Origin: a virus
Virus record (IMG/VR): IMGVR_UViG_3300043548_000080
Location: 1 to 61,523 of that record
Length of the DNA: 61,523 nt
Reading direction: 5' to 3' (one strand)
This document shows positions 33,088 to 40,704 of this stretch, piece by piece (positions within the stretch are counted from its first letter, which is position 1; each line of letters starts with the position of its first letter). The position numbers and the translations under genes were made by a program. The notes beneath the pieces were generated by a model, which was not told the DNA's origin, did not search any database, and saw only the letters and a program-made list of their open reading frames with translations.

Positions 33088-33729
33088 TTAGTGTTTGTTG
33101 ATCTTGATAACACGCATCATTTTCTTCCCGTGGGCAGGGTAGGCGATGACGGGAATGGTTTTGTCATAGCAGGCACGGCATCCATTGCATTTACCATCAT
33201 GCTCATAGGCACGGCACAGGACGGCACCATCAGGCACGTTAGAGGCATCAGGGATGATGGTGCTGCCGTGTCTGGCATCGAAGGTGCCATCAATGCTATC
33301 GGAAGAGAATCGCACCATGACATTGGGCAGAGCCTGCATACGATGAATGACGCTAGCAAACTTAGGAAACTTCATCATGCGAGTAGGCAACCAATGTTTC
33401 ACCCACGTCGTGGCTTGCATAACTTGCAGCATTTTCTCTGCAAGCCCAATGGCATACATGTCACCGCTATCGAACCAACGGAAATACCTTGCGCTATCAA
33501 GCGCAACAACCATATCGGAAACCCATTCATCCCTTTCCCAATCAACGCGATTAGCAAGCCTAGGTGCTTTGACATTGGGGTAATTGTAATTACCCGTGGT
33601 GGCGTAGCAACCCGAGCATGCAGGCACCAGAGAACCATCGAGATTGACACTACCGGGACAAGTGTCCAAAGCCTGCAGGGACCACGACAAGATACCGTCC
33701 AGCTTAGATGTCTTTGAAAGCTTGAGCAT
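33088..33729 (-). CDS. GP88-like phage protein
   Basis: The 213-residue protein has LDTCPGSVNLDG, CSGCYATTGNYNYPNVKAPR near residues 38-58, FRWFDSGDMY, a middle ALPNVMVRFSSDSIDG, and C-terminal CNGCRACYDKTIPVIAYPAHG. This cysteine layout (C-x-CYA..G.Y...NV) matches the phage family known as gene product 88, whose function is unsettled; the paired cysteine sets suggest metal or Fe-S binding. It is the first gene of the leftward operon, next to the divergent control region, so it is probably expressed early. Confidence 0.78.
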   Translation of the reverse strand: MLKLSKTSKLDGILSWSLQALDTCPGSVNLDGSLVPACSGCYATTGNYNYPNVKAPRLANRVDWERDEWVSDMVVALDSARYFRWFDSGDMYAIGLAEKMLQVMQATTWVKHWLPTRMMKFPKFASVIHRMQALPNVMVRFSSDSIDGTFDARHGSTIIPDASNVPDGAVLCRAYEHDGKCNGCRACYDKTIPVIAYPAHGKKMMRVIKINKH

Positions 33730-33824
33730 GACGTTTTCCTTTCCTGCCGTTGTCGGCGTGTTGTGTTGCGATGGAGTTATTTAAGCACGGCTAATAAATC
33801 CGAGTAAAGCGTAGGGTTTTCCTG

Positions 33825-33877
33825 GCGCATGTGCGTGTGTGTGTGCGTAGGCGCGTGTGCGTGTGCGGGCGCACACG
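33825..33877. repeat. Alternating purine-pyrimidine (GT/GC) tract
   Basis: About 50 bases of GCGCATGTGCGTGTGTGTGT type sequence, followed by GCGTGTGCGTGTGC and GCGCACACG. Such tracts can adopt Z-DNA under negative supercoiling. A second, shorter one lies at 34142-34170. Confidence 0.6.
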
Positions 33878-34141
33878 TTGACGTAATGACGGTGCGTAAG
33901 CAAAGACTGTGCCAGATCTGTTGGGGTAAACCCTCGAAAACGCGCAGGAGCTCCTAAGTAAATTTTTGAAGGGCAAGGTAAGGGCTAGGGGTGAAAAACG
34001 ATCCTGTGCTGTTTAAACGCGTTTTAGCGGCATCGGGTTTACCCTGATGAATTGATGTTGCGGTGCAGCATGGCATGGTTGTTGCTAGGCCAGGCTAAAT
34101 AAGCAACGGCTTATATAAGGAAATGCTTATGTGTCCTGGCT

Positions 34142-34170
34142 TGCGCGTATGTGCGCGTATGTGTGTGCGC
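34142..34170. repeat. Second alternating purine-pyrimidine tract
   Basis: TGCGCGTATGTGCGCGTATG followed by TGTGTGCGC. It lies 45 bases before the DnaA boxes. Confidence 0.5.
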
Positions 34171-34214
34171 TGGCGCAGGCCGGTGAAGGTTGTTGCATAC
34201 ACAGACTCAAGGGT

Positions 34215-34245
34215 TGTGGATAACCTGTGGATAACCTGTGGATAA
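34215..34245. promoter_or_regulatory. Three tandem DnaA boxes, putative replication origin
   Basis: Three direct copies of TGTGGATAA (reverse complement TTATCCACA, the perfect DnaA-box consensus) start at 34215, 34226 and 34237, each 11 bp apart, so all face the same side of the helix. An A/T-rich stretch (CTTTTAACC, then ATTTTTTTCGATT) follows. Site spacing and the AT-rich neighbour are what a DnaA-dependent origin would show. Confidence 0.7.
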
Positions 34246-34495
34246 CTTTTAACCTGACCCCATTTTTTTCGATTCTGAGTCTATGTTGCAGATACTGCTC
34301 TAAGTCGTTGATTTACAAGACTTTTCTGGCTTTCATGGCGCCGATGGCTAACCCTGCCTGATGGCGACACGGCAGGCTCGACGCGGCGCTGGCGGCGCTG
34401 GTGGGGTGGGCCTGGGCCACCGGGGGGTACAGCGTTATTTGTATATACCTCCCTACACAGATCTGGTTTTTTACCTTAGTTACGTCACCATATAT

Positions 34496-34667
34496 CAACA
34501 CAGCCTCCAACACACCACAGCCTAAGTTGTTGTCCTATCTCTTCTTTTCTTTTGATGTTTCATGCAACCGATGTTGTCATACGTTGTCGCTGACAGCTAT
34601 GCCGATGTCCTCACAGACAACACAGCCTCAGCAGGGGCCTCTACAGCCTCTTCCAGCAACACAGCCT
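34496..34667 (+). repeat. Iteron-like direct repeats CAACACAGCCT
   Basis: The 11-mer CAACACAGCCT occurs exactly at 34496, 34618 and 34657, with degenerate copies near 34513 (CACCACAGCCT) and 34639 (CTACAGCCT). All are on the same strand, in the gene-free region just after the DnaA boxes. Confidence 0.55.
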
Positions 34668-34756
34668 ATGCACCCTACGCTGAAGCCTGCACAGGGGCTC
34701 TAAAGCCTTGGTTTCTGAGCAGGGCATGTTAAAGAGCAACAAAGACAACAAAGGGC

Positions 34757-34784
34757 TTGACACAGGTGTGTTGTTGTGTATAAC
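34757..34784 (+). promoter_or_regulatory. Sigma70-like promoter reading rightward
   Basis: TTGACA (34757-34762), a 16-bp spacer and TATAAC (34779-34784) form a near-consensus promoter. The transcript would run to the terminator at 35285 or, with readthrough, into the late genes. Confidence 0.6.
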
Positions 34785-35256
34785 ATAGCCTTGTCTGCTT
34801 CACGGACGTCTACACCTGGGTGAAGCAATGAAGACAAAGATGCCTACCAGGGGTGAGCAACAAAGGCATCAACGTGGGGCTAGGGTCTAGAGCGTGTTGT
34901 GGGCAGCTTCAGTGAGCTGTAATAGTCTGGACTGAACACTGAATAAGCTTGCTAAGCTTTTTGAGGCTTAGTAGGCAGAGCTATGTCTATATAGTTATGT
35001 AGACTGATGTAGACAGAGAGTAGTTCTAAAGGGTTCTGATGGTGTTATTGAAATAGTCAGTGTTATATCAATCTACACTAATCAGCATCGGAAAAGACCT
35101 ATATAGCAAGACAGAACAATAATAAGTGCTAATAGCCTCTAACACCGCTAATTAAAGCTATTTCATAATGTGAAATGTGCTGATAGAATAACATCAGCGA
35201 TATCATCTACATTAAACAGGTACTTCGTACCAGACTATGTAGTCTATATAGCCCTA

Positions 35257-35281
35257 AACAACAAAGAGCTTTTTTGTTGTT
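35257..35281 (+). terminator. Hairpin upstream of the first rightward gene
   Basis: A 9-bp stem AACAACAAA/TTTGTTGTT with a 7-base loop. It is AT-rich and stands 4 bases before the stronger terminator. Confidence 0.35.
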
Positions 35282-35284
35282 AAC

Positions 35285-35303
35285 AAAAGCCGCTAGGCTT
35301 TTT
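35285..35303 (+). terminator. Intrinsic terminator before the late genes
   Basis: AAAAGCC, loop GCTA, GGCTTTTT: a compact GC stem followed by five T residues, 21 bases upstream of the first rightward start codon. It would stop transcripts begun at 34757 unless an antitermination step allows readthrough. Confidence 0.65.
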
Positions 35304-35324
35304 CTGTTTCCCTTAAAGCACCCG

Positions 35325-35558
35325 ATGTTTCAAACAAGAGAACAACTTCAACATAAGCTCCATAAGTGGCCTCATAGCGTTTATTCAGAGGCAATGAAGG
35401 AAGTGTTTAAGAAAGAAGAGCGTTGTTCTTCTGTTGGTTTTCATTCTGATGTTTATTTCGTAAGAGCCGCTATGGAAAAGCATAGTGGTTTGTTGTTCCC
35501 TTTGTTTCTCGTTGAGAGAGCAATGAAAAAAGAAGGATGGAAAAATGTCAACTCCTGA
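35325..35558 (+). CDS. Small basic protein, first rightward gene
   Basis: The 77-residue product starts MFQTREQLQHKLHKWPHSVY and is basic and helical, with LLFPLFLVERAMKKEGWKNV at the end. I recognise no family. The start is chosen at ATG 35325, downstream of the terminator. It overlaps the next gene by 14 bases. Confidence 0.6.
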   Translation: MFQTREQLQHKLHKWPHSVYSEAMKEVFKKEERCSSVGFHSDVYFVRAAMEKHSGLLFPLFLVERAMKKEGWKNVNS

Positions 35559-35802
35559 TAACACCGTAAATATTGCACCAGCAGCGCGGCTGACGGCTAT
35601 TACGAAGAGTGATAGCACTGTTTATTCACCGCTCATTAGAGCCATCTATGTTGGTGTTGGAGGCAACATCAATGTTGTTGACAGTGCTGGAAACACTGTG
35701 TTGTTTGTTGGCGTTCCTCAGGGCGCTGTGTTGGGTCCGTTTGCAGTGTCTAAGGTGATGAGTGCTAGCACCACTGCTAGTTCTATGGTGGGGTTCATTT
35801 AA
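35545..35802 (+). CDS. Spike base protein, RCAP_rcc01079-like
   Basis: The 85-residue protein has AARLTAITKSDSTVYSPLIR, AIYVGVGGNINVVDSAGNTV and FVGVPQGAVLGPFAVSKVMS, which match the small spike-base proteins (RCAP_rcc01079 family) of gene transfer agents and phages. It forms a small beta domain that carries fibre or spike proteins. It is followed directly by the large fibre gene. Confidence 0.8.
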   Translation: MSTPDNTVNIAPAARLTAITKSDSTVYSPLIRAIYVGVGGNINVVDSAGNTVLFVGVPQGAVLGPFAVSKVMSASTTASSMVGFI

Positions 35803-37557
35803 GTGTCTGGTCTTTCTTTGTCAACGGCTATGTCTATAGCCAATATTGGTGGTAGACCGTATAGTCCTTCTGCTTTGTTTGTAACAGGGGCTAATGGTAT
35901 TTGGTATGAACCAAGCGACCCCACCACCCTGTTCACCACCTCCACCGGCACCACGCCCTGCGCTGTTCCTGGCTCTGGGTCTCAGGTGCTGGTGGGGTTG
36001 ATGCTGGATAAGTCGCAGGGTTTGGTGCTTGGGTCGGAGTTGCTGGCTGATTCTGGATTTAATAACGCAGCTTCGTGGCAATCAAACGCTGGCGTCACAA
36101 TTTCTGGTGGCGAAGCCATTTGGAACACGGCTACCAATAGTGTATATGTCCGCCAACCGCTCATAACCACAGCAAATACCTATTATGAATTTACTGTCGT
36201 CTGTTCTTCGTACACGGCAGGAACGGTATTTGTTGGTATTGGCGCCGGCGGAACAAATCTTACGAGCTTTCCAATCAACGCGGTAGGTACTGTTACATTT
36301 AGAATCAACGTCGAAGCAAACTCTGGAACTGTTTGGCTTTTGACTCCCACAGGAGGAGCGCAACTTAGCATCACAAGCTTTTCCGTTAGGCAGGTTTCCG
36401 GCAACCACGCCATCGCCTTCAACGACACCACCGCACGCCCGGAGTTGAGTGCGCGGGTGAATTTGTTGACGTATTCGGAGCAGTTTGATAATTCGTATTG
36501 GACGAAAGTTGCTTCTACAATAGCGGCCAACACTGGCATTGCGCCAGATGGAACAAATACTGCTGACAAGCTGATTGAAAACGCCGCAACAACAATTCAT
36601 TACGTATCAAGAATTACGGCCGACTTTACGGCTGGCGTGACTTACACGCTATCGGCTTACGTTAAAGCTGCGGAGCGTCAATGGGTCGTTCTTGGATTTC
36701 TAAACGAATCTAATCGTTCTGTTTGGTTTGGTGTTGCGAACGGCGTTGTTGGAACAATGCAATCCAATGTTGCTACAGCGTCAATTCAGGCTGTTGGAAA
36801 TGGTTGGTATCGTTGCGTAATGACGACAACCAGCGCAAGCGCACAGCCATATCCAAGTATTGCAATAGCCAGCGCGGACGGCACCAGCAATTACACCGGC
36901 GACGGCACCAGCGGCATCTTCATCTGGGGCGCCGACCTCCGCCCCGCCAACATCGGCTCTGCCATCCCGTCCTACCAGCGGATTGCAGACCAGTACACCT
37001 ACGACAGCAACGGCTTCCCGACCTATCTGCGCTTTGACGGCGTGGATGACTCGATGTATACGCCTGCGAGCATCAACTTCAGCGGCACGGACAAGATGTC
37101 GGTGTTTGCGGGGGTGCGGAAGTTGAGTGATGTGAGCGCAGGGTGTCTGGTAGAGCTTTCATCTAACTACTCAGCAAACGACGGAACATTTACGGGTTTT
37201 GCGCCGGGTTCTAATTTCCCGACCGGATACGATTGGCCGTATCGTGGAACCGCTACGGTAGCAACGCCGGGTTTTGCAGCGGAGGCCCCGACCACCAACG
37301 TAATTTCTTCTGCGTACAACATTTCTGCGCCTAGCGCGGTAATTAGATCAAACGGCGCACAAGTGTCTTCCGCTACTACAGGCGCGGGCACCGGCAACTT
37401 TGGCAACTACCCGCTGTTCATAGGTCGCCGCAACAACGCCACGTTCCCTCTCAACGGCCACCTCTACAGCCTAATCACCGTAGGCACACAACTGCAAAGC
37501 GGCAGCATCACGGCTACGGAGCAATACGTTGCCGGAAAGACAGGGGTGCAGATATGA
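35803..37557 (+). CDS. Composite tail fibre/receptor-binding protein with LamG-like end
   Basis: The 584-residue protein starts with GTG right after the spike-base stop. After a GIWYEPSDPTTLF linker it has a first jelly-roll-like module (about 75-200), a second one beginning NLLTYSEQFDNSYWTK (about 220-370, ending GIFIWGADLRPANIG), and a C-terminal domain (about 390-584) beginning YLRFDGVDDSMYTPAS that looks like a LamG/concanavalin lectin fold. It probably binds sugar receptors. GC content changes sharply inside the gene, with GC-rich fragments joining lower-GC modules, which points to module exchange. Confidence 0.78.
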   Translation: MSGLSLSTAMSIANIGGRPYSPSALFVTGANGIWYEPSDPTTLFTTSTGTTPCAVPGSGSQVLVGLMLDKSQGLVLGSELLADSGFNNAASWQSNAGVTISGGEAIWNTATNSVYVRQPLITTANTYYEFTVVCSSYTAGTVFVGIGAGGTNLTSFPINAVGTVTFRINVEANSGTVWLLTPTGGAQLSITSFSVRQVSGNHAIAFNDTTARPELSARVNLLTYSEQFDNSYWTKVASTIAANTGIAPDGTNTADKLIENAATTIHYVSRITADFTAGVTYTLSAYVKAAERQWVVLGFLNESNRSVWFGVANGVVGTMQSNVATASIQAVGNGWYRCVMTTTSASAQPYPSIAIASADGTSNYTGDGTSGIFIWGADLRPANIGSAIPSYQRIADQYTYDSNGFPTYLRFDGVDDSMYTPASINFSGTDKMSVFAGVRKLSDVSAGCLVELSSNYSANDGTFTGFAPGSNFPTGYDWPYRGTATVATPGFAAEAPTTNVISSAYNISAPSAVIRSNGAQVSSATTGAGTGNFGNYPLFIGRRNNATFPLNGHLYSLITVGTQLQSGSITATEQYVAGKTGVQI

Positions 37558-38009
37558 GCGACGTTTTTAGAACAATGATTGTTACAGCCGCAGACGCGCC
37601 GCTCGTCAGAGCTATTGCGGACATGTTCGCAGGCTCTCCGCAGAACATGTGGATTGTGGGCCTGAGCGCTGACGGCAAAGCCCCGGCGACGCACTACATC
37701 AGCACGGGCGGTGTACCGGAAGGCTATCAGGTGATGGCGCCGTGGCAGGTCTGGGAGCAAGACGAAACCGGCGCATGGCAGATGACCGACAGCTACCCTG
37801 GTCAGCCTGACATCGTGTGGCAAGCCTGTCAGCAACCTATTCCCAACACCGAGTCGCCGCAGCCAGCAGTGCCCTGCGCGCTGAAAGAGGTTGAGGGTGT
37901 CTTCGCCAGAGCCGACATGACGGCGCAAGACCCCTTCGTTGCGATGGGGCGCTTGGGCTTACAGCTTATTCAAACTAGTATGGAAGAAGACAATGCCTTA
38001 TATGACTGA
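37554..38009 (+). CDS. Fibre-associated (assembly) protein
   Basis: The 151-residue protein begins MSDVFRTMIVTAADAPLVRA and has APATHYISTGGVPEGYQVMA. I associate this family with genes placed right after tail fibres in Betaproteobacteria phages, where it may aid fibre folding or attachment. It is GC-rich like the end of the fibre gene and overlaps it by 4 bases, so the two may have moved together. Confidence 0.65.
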   Translation: MSDVFRTMIVTAADAPLVRAIADMFAGSPQNMWIVGLSADGKAPATHYISTGGVPEGYQVMAPWQVWEQDETGAWQMTDSYPGQPDIVWQACQQPIPNTESPQPAVPCALKEVEGVFARADMTAQDPFVAMGRLGLQLIQTSMEEDNALYD

Positions 38010-38253
38010 TGGCAAGCGAGACTATAAGAAGCAACAAAAATACGACGGCAAGCCTTCCGTCATTGCCGACAGAGCCCAAAGAAACGCTGCTAGAGCTAAA
38101 TTGAAGAAAGAGGGTGTTTCTGTTGCTGGCAAGGATGTTGCCCATAAGCTTGCGTTAAGCAAAGGCGGCTCTAATGAGAGGAGCAATTTGATGGTGCAGG
38201 CTCCGTCAAAGAACAAGAGTTTTTCTCGTAAGAAGGATGGGTCAATGAAATGA
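37993..38253 (+). CDS. Small basic protein with HNH-like pattern
   Basis: The 86-residue protein (start MPYMTDGKRDYKKQQKYDGK) is Lys/Arg-rich and ends with DVAHKLALSKGGSNERSNLM and APSKNKSFSRKK. The H..PLSKGGSN..SNL.. .N.S pattern is the weak HNH-like core found in small phage proteins; here the first His block is AH rather than DH. Endonuclease activity is possible but unproven. Confidence 0.6.
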   Translation: MPYMTDGKRDYKKQQKYDGKPSVIADRAQRNAARAKLKKEGVSVAGKDVAHKLALSKGGSNERSNLMVQAPSKNKSFSRKKDGSMK

Positions 38254-38501
38254 AGACACCAGCTTGGACCCGTAAGGAAGGAAAAGACCCCGCAGGGGGC
38301 CTTAATGCCAAAGGCAGGGCCTCTTACAACAAAGCCACAGGAGGCAATTTGAAGCCTCCAGCGCCCCATCCAAAGACAGAGAAGGACAAGGCTAGGCGTA
38401 GCAGCTTCTGTGCGCGTATGAGCGGAATGCCAGGCCCTATGAAGGATGAGAAGGGAAAGCCGACAAGGAAGGCGTTGTCTCTCAAGGCTTGGAACTGCTG
38501 A
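38250..38501 (+). CDS. DUF6321 protein
   Basis: The 83-residue protein has PAWTRKEGKDPAGGLNAKGR, ASYNKATGGNLKPPAP, RRSSFCARMSGMPGPMKDEK and ends ALSLKAWNC. This is the small family known as DUF6321, frequent in phages close to tail or head genes; its function is not known. It overlaps the gene upstream by 4 bases. Confidence 0.85.
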   Translation: MKTPAWTRKEGKDPAGGLNAKGRASYNKATGGNLKPPAPHPKTEKDKARRSSFCARMSGMPGPMKDEKGKPTRKALSLKAWNC

Positions 38502-38502
38502 C

Positions 38503-38874
38503 ATGGCCCGCACCAACGAAGCCCTATGGGAGAAGGCTAAGGCAGAAGCCAAAGCCAAGATGGGTGGTAAACATTCTGCTAGGGCTATGCAGCTAGCAGG
38601 AAAGCTGTACAAAGAAAAAGGTGGTGGCTATAAAGGCCCCAAAACAGAAGCTCAGAAGAGCATGTCTAAATGGACCAAAGAGTCTTGGACAACGAAGTCT
38701 GGAAAGCCTTCGTCAGAGACAGGAGAGCGTTATTTGCCTGAGAAAGCCATCAAGGCATTGACGTCTTCTGAATATGCTGCTACAACGCGGGCTAAGCGTG
38801 AAGGCACCCGTCAAGGGAAGCAGTTTGTTGCTCAGCCTAAGAAGGTGGCTGAGAAGACAGCTAAATACAGATAG
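38503..38874 (+). CDS. DUF5872 protein
   Basis: The 123-residue protein begins MARTNEALWEKAKAEAKAKM, includes ARAMQLAGKLYKEKGGGYKG, then WTKESWTTKSGKPSSETGER and EYAATTRAKREGTRQGKQFV. These are the marks of DUF5872 phage proteins. It is strongly basic and may bind DNA or RNA, but no function is established. It starts one base after the previous gene. Confidence 0.85.
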   Translation: MARTNEALWEKAKAEAKAKMGGKHSARAMQLAGKLYKEKGGGYKGPKTEAQKSMSKWTKESWTTKSGKPSSETGERYLPEKAIKALTSSEYAATTRAKREGTRQGKQFVAQPKKVAEKTAKYR

Positions 38875-38882
38875 GAAATATC

Positions 38883-39581
38883 ATGGTTCTCCCACTCATT
38901 GCTAGGGGCGTTGGTGCTCTTGCTGCTAAGCAGGCGTCTAAAGAAGTTGCTAAAAGAGCGCCAGGACGCGCTGAAAAATTCATGGGTATGGCAGATGAAG
39001 TGAAGCCTCTTCGTCTCACTGACGATGTTATGCGTGCTGGTGAAAGAGCCGCTGGCCCTGCTGCAGAGAGAGGAATGTCTGCCGCGTCAAAGGCTGGTCT
39101 TGCTACTGCTGCTGCTTTAGGTGCTGGTATGGGTGTTGGTGCTTTGCGTTCTGGTAAGGAAGAAAAGACGACAAAGGCTAGCGAAGCAGCAAGAAGTGCT
39201 GAAGAAGACAATAAAGCACCTAGCACAAAGACTGCAGCGGCTAAGAAGAGCGCTACACGCATTTCTTTTGAACGTGAGTTTGCTAGGAACAGGGCTGCTG
39301 GCGAAAGAGAATTCACATTCAACGGTGAAACATACACTACCCGTTATGATGGAGAAACAGCAGCCCAGCATCGCAAGAAGATGGAAGATATTGTTGATAA
39401 AGAAAACAGGTTGCGTGCTAGAGACGACGAAACTATGAGAAAGGCTAGAGAAGAGAAGCAGACACTAAAAGCTGATGAGATGCGTAAGGGCGGTATGGTG
39501 AAGAAGCAAGCCTATGCCAAGGGTGGCATGGTTGCTGCCAATTGCGGTGCTTCTATGAAGCCTCAGCAAAGGAAGAAGTGA
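38883..39581 (+). CDS. Basic structural-cassette protein with AKGG motif
   Basis: The 232-residue protein has an Ala/Lys-rich N-terminal half and a short folded block FEREFARNRAAGEREFTFNG followed by ETYTTRYDGE. The C-terminus carries MRKGGMVKKQAYAKGGMVAA, a motif shared with several other virion-region proteins. The block FEREFARxRAAGExEFTxxGxxYTTR is one I associate with uncultured aquatic podoviruses. Probably a minor virion or head-assembly protein. Confidence 0.65.
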   Translation: MVLPLIARGVGALAAKQASKEVAKRAPGRAEKFMGMADEVKPLRLTDDVMRAGERAAGPAAERGMSAASKAGLATAAALGAGMGVGALRSGKEEKTTKASEAARSAEEDNKAPSTKTAAAKKSATRISFEREFARNRAAGEREFTFNGETYTTRYDGETAAQHRKKMEDIVDKENRLRARDDETMRKAREEKQTLKADEMRKGGMVKKQAYAKGGMVAANCGASMKPQQRKK

Positions 39582-39748
39582 TGCCTGCTACAAAGATGAA
39601 GATGTGTGAAGGATGTTCCAGCCCTGCTGCATGTAAGAAGGCTGGGAAGTGTCTGATGAAGGACAAGACCAATAAGCCTCAGCGTGGAGCTAAGGGCATG
39701 GCTGTCCTCATTGCTGTTGGTATGCCTAAGAAGGGTAAGGGGCGCTGA
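39581..39748 (+). CDS. Small Cys-rich basic protein
   Basis: The 55-residue protein (start overlaps the preceding stop, TGATG) has MCEGCSSPAACKKAGKCLMK, four cysteines in 13 residues, then a basic tail ending PKKGKGR. A zinc-binding DNA- or protein-binding peptide is plausible. Confidence 0.55.
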   Translation: MPATKMKMCEGCSSPAACKKAGKCLMKDKTNKPQRGAKGMAVLIAVGMPKKGKGR

Positions 39749-39749
39749 T

Positions 39750-40328
39750 ATGGCTACGAAGAATCCTGTAAAGAATCTTAAAGCTAAACTGGATAAAGAA
39801 ACGGCAGGTTCTGGTAGACGCTTTGGCGAGGAAAAGCCTGTTCAAAGGAATGTTGATAATTACGAAGACTATGTAAATCGTTCCCCTAAGGAAAGCAATG
39901 CCAACCGTTGGGCAGCTTCTGTCAAGGAAGACGTTGTAAAGTCTCAAAAGACAGATGTTAAGCGTCTCATCAAGGGTGTTGCTGGTAAGGTCAAAGAAGG
40001 CTCTACAGAGGCTGAAGAAAAGTTTGGCAGAAAGCAAATGAAAGCTGCTGCTGTTAGAGGTGGATTGCGTACAGCCAGTAGGCTTGGGTATCTAACAGGT
40101 GCAGCTGGTACTGGATATGCCGTTGGTGCCACGGCTAAAGAACTGTATGACAATGCCAAGGAAGGCAGGGAGCGTAGACGCCTTCAAGAAGAGAATGAAA
40201 AAGCTTTGGATAAAGCTGGCGACATCATCAATAGAGAAGATGTTGTTGGTCTTGCTCGCGGTGGTGCCGTAGCCAAGAAGATGGCTAAGGGTGGTGTTGC
40301 TAAGAAAATGCTTACAAAAAGGAAATAA
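39750..40328 (+). CDS. Basic protein with C-terminal AKGG motifs
   Basis: The 192-residue protein starts MATKNPVKNLKAKLDKETAG and is Lys-rich, with a central apolar segment (LGYLTGAAGTGYAVGATA, about residues 113-130) and a charged helix. It ends LARGGAVAKKMAKGGVAKKM, like its neighbours. I recognise no named family; location suggests a virion or assembly role. Confidence 0.6.
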   Translation: MATKNPVKNLKAKLDKETAGSGRRFGEEKPVQRNVDNYEDYVNRSPKESNANRWAASVKEDVVKSQKTDVKRLIKGVAGKVKEGSTEAEEKFGRKQMKAAAVRGGLRTASRLGYLTGAAGTGYAVGATAKELYDNAKEGRERRRLQEENEKALDKAGDIINREDVVGLARGGAVAKKMAKGGVAKKMLTKRK

Positions 40329-40329
40329 T

Positions 40330-40704
40330 ATGCCCTCCTGCGGAACAAAGAAAATGGCTAAAGGTGGTGAAGTAAAGAAGAAGGTTGAGGCCAAGAAGCC
40401 TACTCCTGTTCTTGACAAAAAGATGAAGCCTGAGGACATGCCTCCTAATAAGGCTGCTATGGATATGATGCGTGAATGGGAAGATAAAGAAAAGCGTCGT
40501 AAGATGGGAGAGAGATATGAACAAATCATGCCTCCTTCTGGTCTTGCAAAGGGCGGCGCTATCCAACAAGCCAAAGTTGGGAAGGTGATGAAGGAATTCA
40601 AAGCCGGTAGCCTCCACAGTGGCAAGGGTGGCAAAGTGGTTAAGAGCCCTAAGCAAGCAATTGCAATTGCGTTGTCTGAGGCTCAACGGATGAAGAAGAA
40701 GTAA
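40330..40704 (+). CDS. Basic protein with N-terminal AKGG motif
   Basis: The 124-residue protein starts MPSCGTKKMAKGGEVKKKVE and carries a second copy LAKGGAIQQAKVGKVMKEFK. The C-terminal part, GKVVKSPKQAIAIALSEAQR, resembles a small domain I know as a DUF6496-type C-terminus (KSPKQAIAIALSEA). The ATG follows the preceding stop by 1 base. Probably DNA- or head-associated. Confidence 0.65.
   Translation: MPSCGTKKMAKGGEVKKKVEAKKPTPVLDKKMKPEDMPPNKAAMDMMREWEDKEKRRKMGERYEQIMPPSGLAKGGAIQQAKVGKVMKEFKAGSLHSGKGGKVVKSPKQAIAIALSEAQRMKKK

Larger units (their letters stand above)
33730..35324. other. Gene-free divergent region, candidate origin and control region
   Basis: About 1.6 kb separates the leftward early genes from the rightward late genes. 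No convincing gene was found: the two ORFs of 66 and 100 codons in it are repetitive or overlap each other in opposite directions. It holds two alternating purine-pyrimidine tracts, three DnaA boxes, direct repeats, a promoter, small hairpins and a terminator, which are listed separately. This is where divergent early and late transcription and replication would be set. Confidence 0.7.

Noticed and set aside
33091-33717. 208-codon ORF on the plus strand opposite the GP88-like gene
   Set aside because: It is the mirror of a gene with clear family motifs, has His/Arg-rich shadow composition and no ribosome site.
34313-34513. 66-codon minus-strand ORF in the control region
   Set aside because: Opposes another open frame, no ribosome site, no recognisable motif.
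34401-34703. 100-codon ORF in the control region
   Set aside because: Low complexity (Thr/Pro/Gln), no ribosome site, and it consists in part of the CAACACAGCCT repeats.
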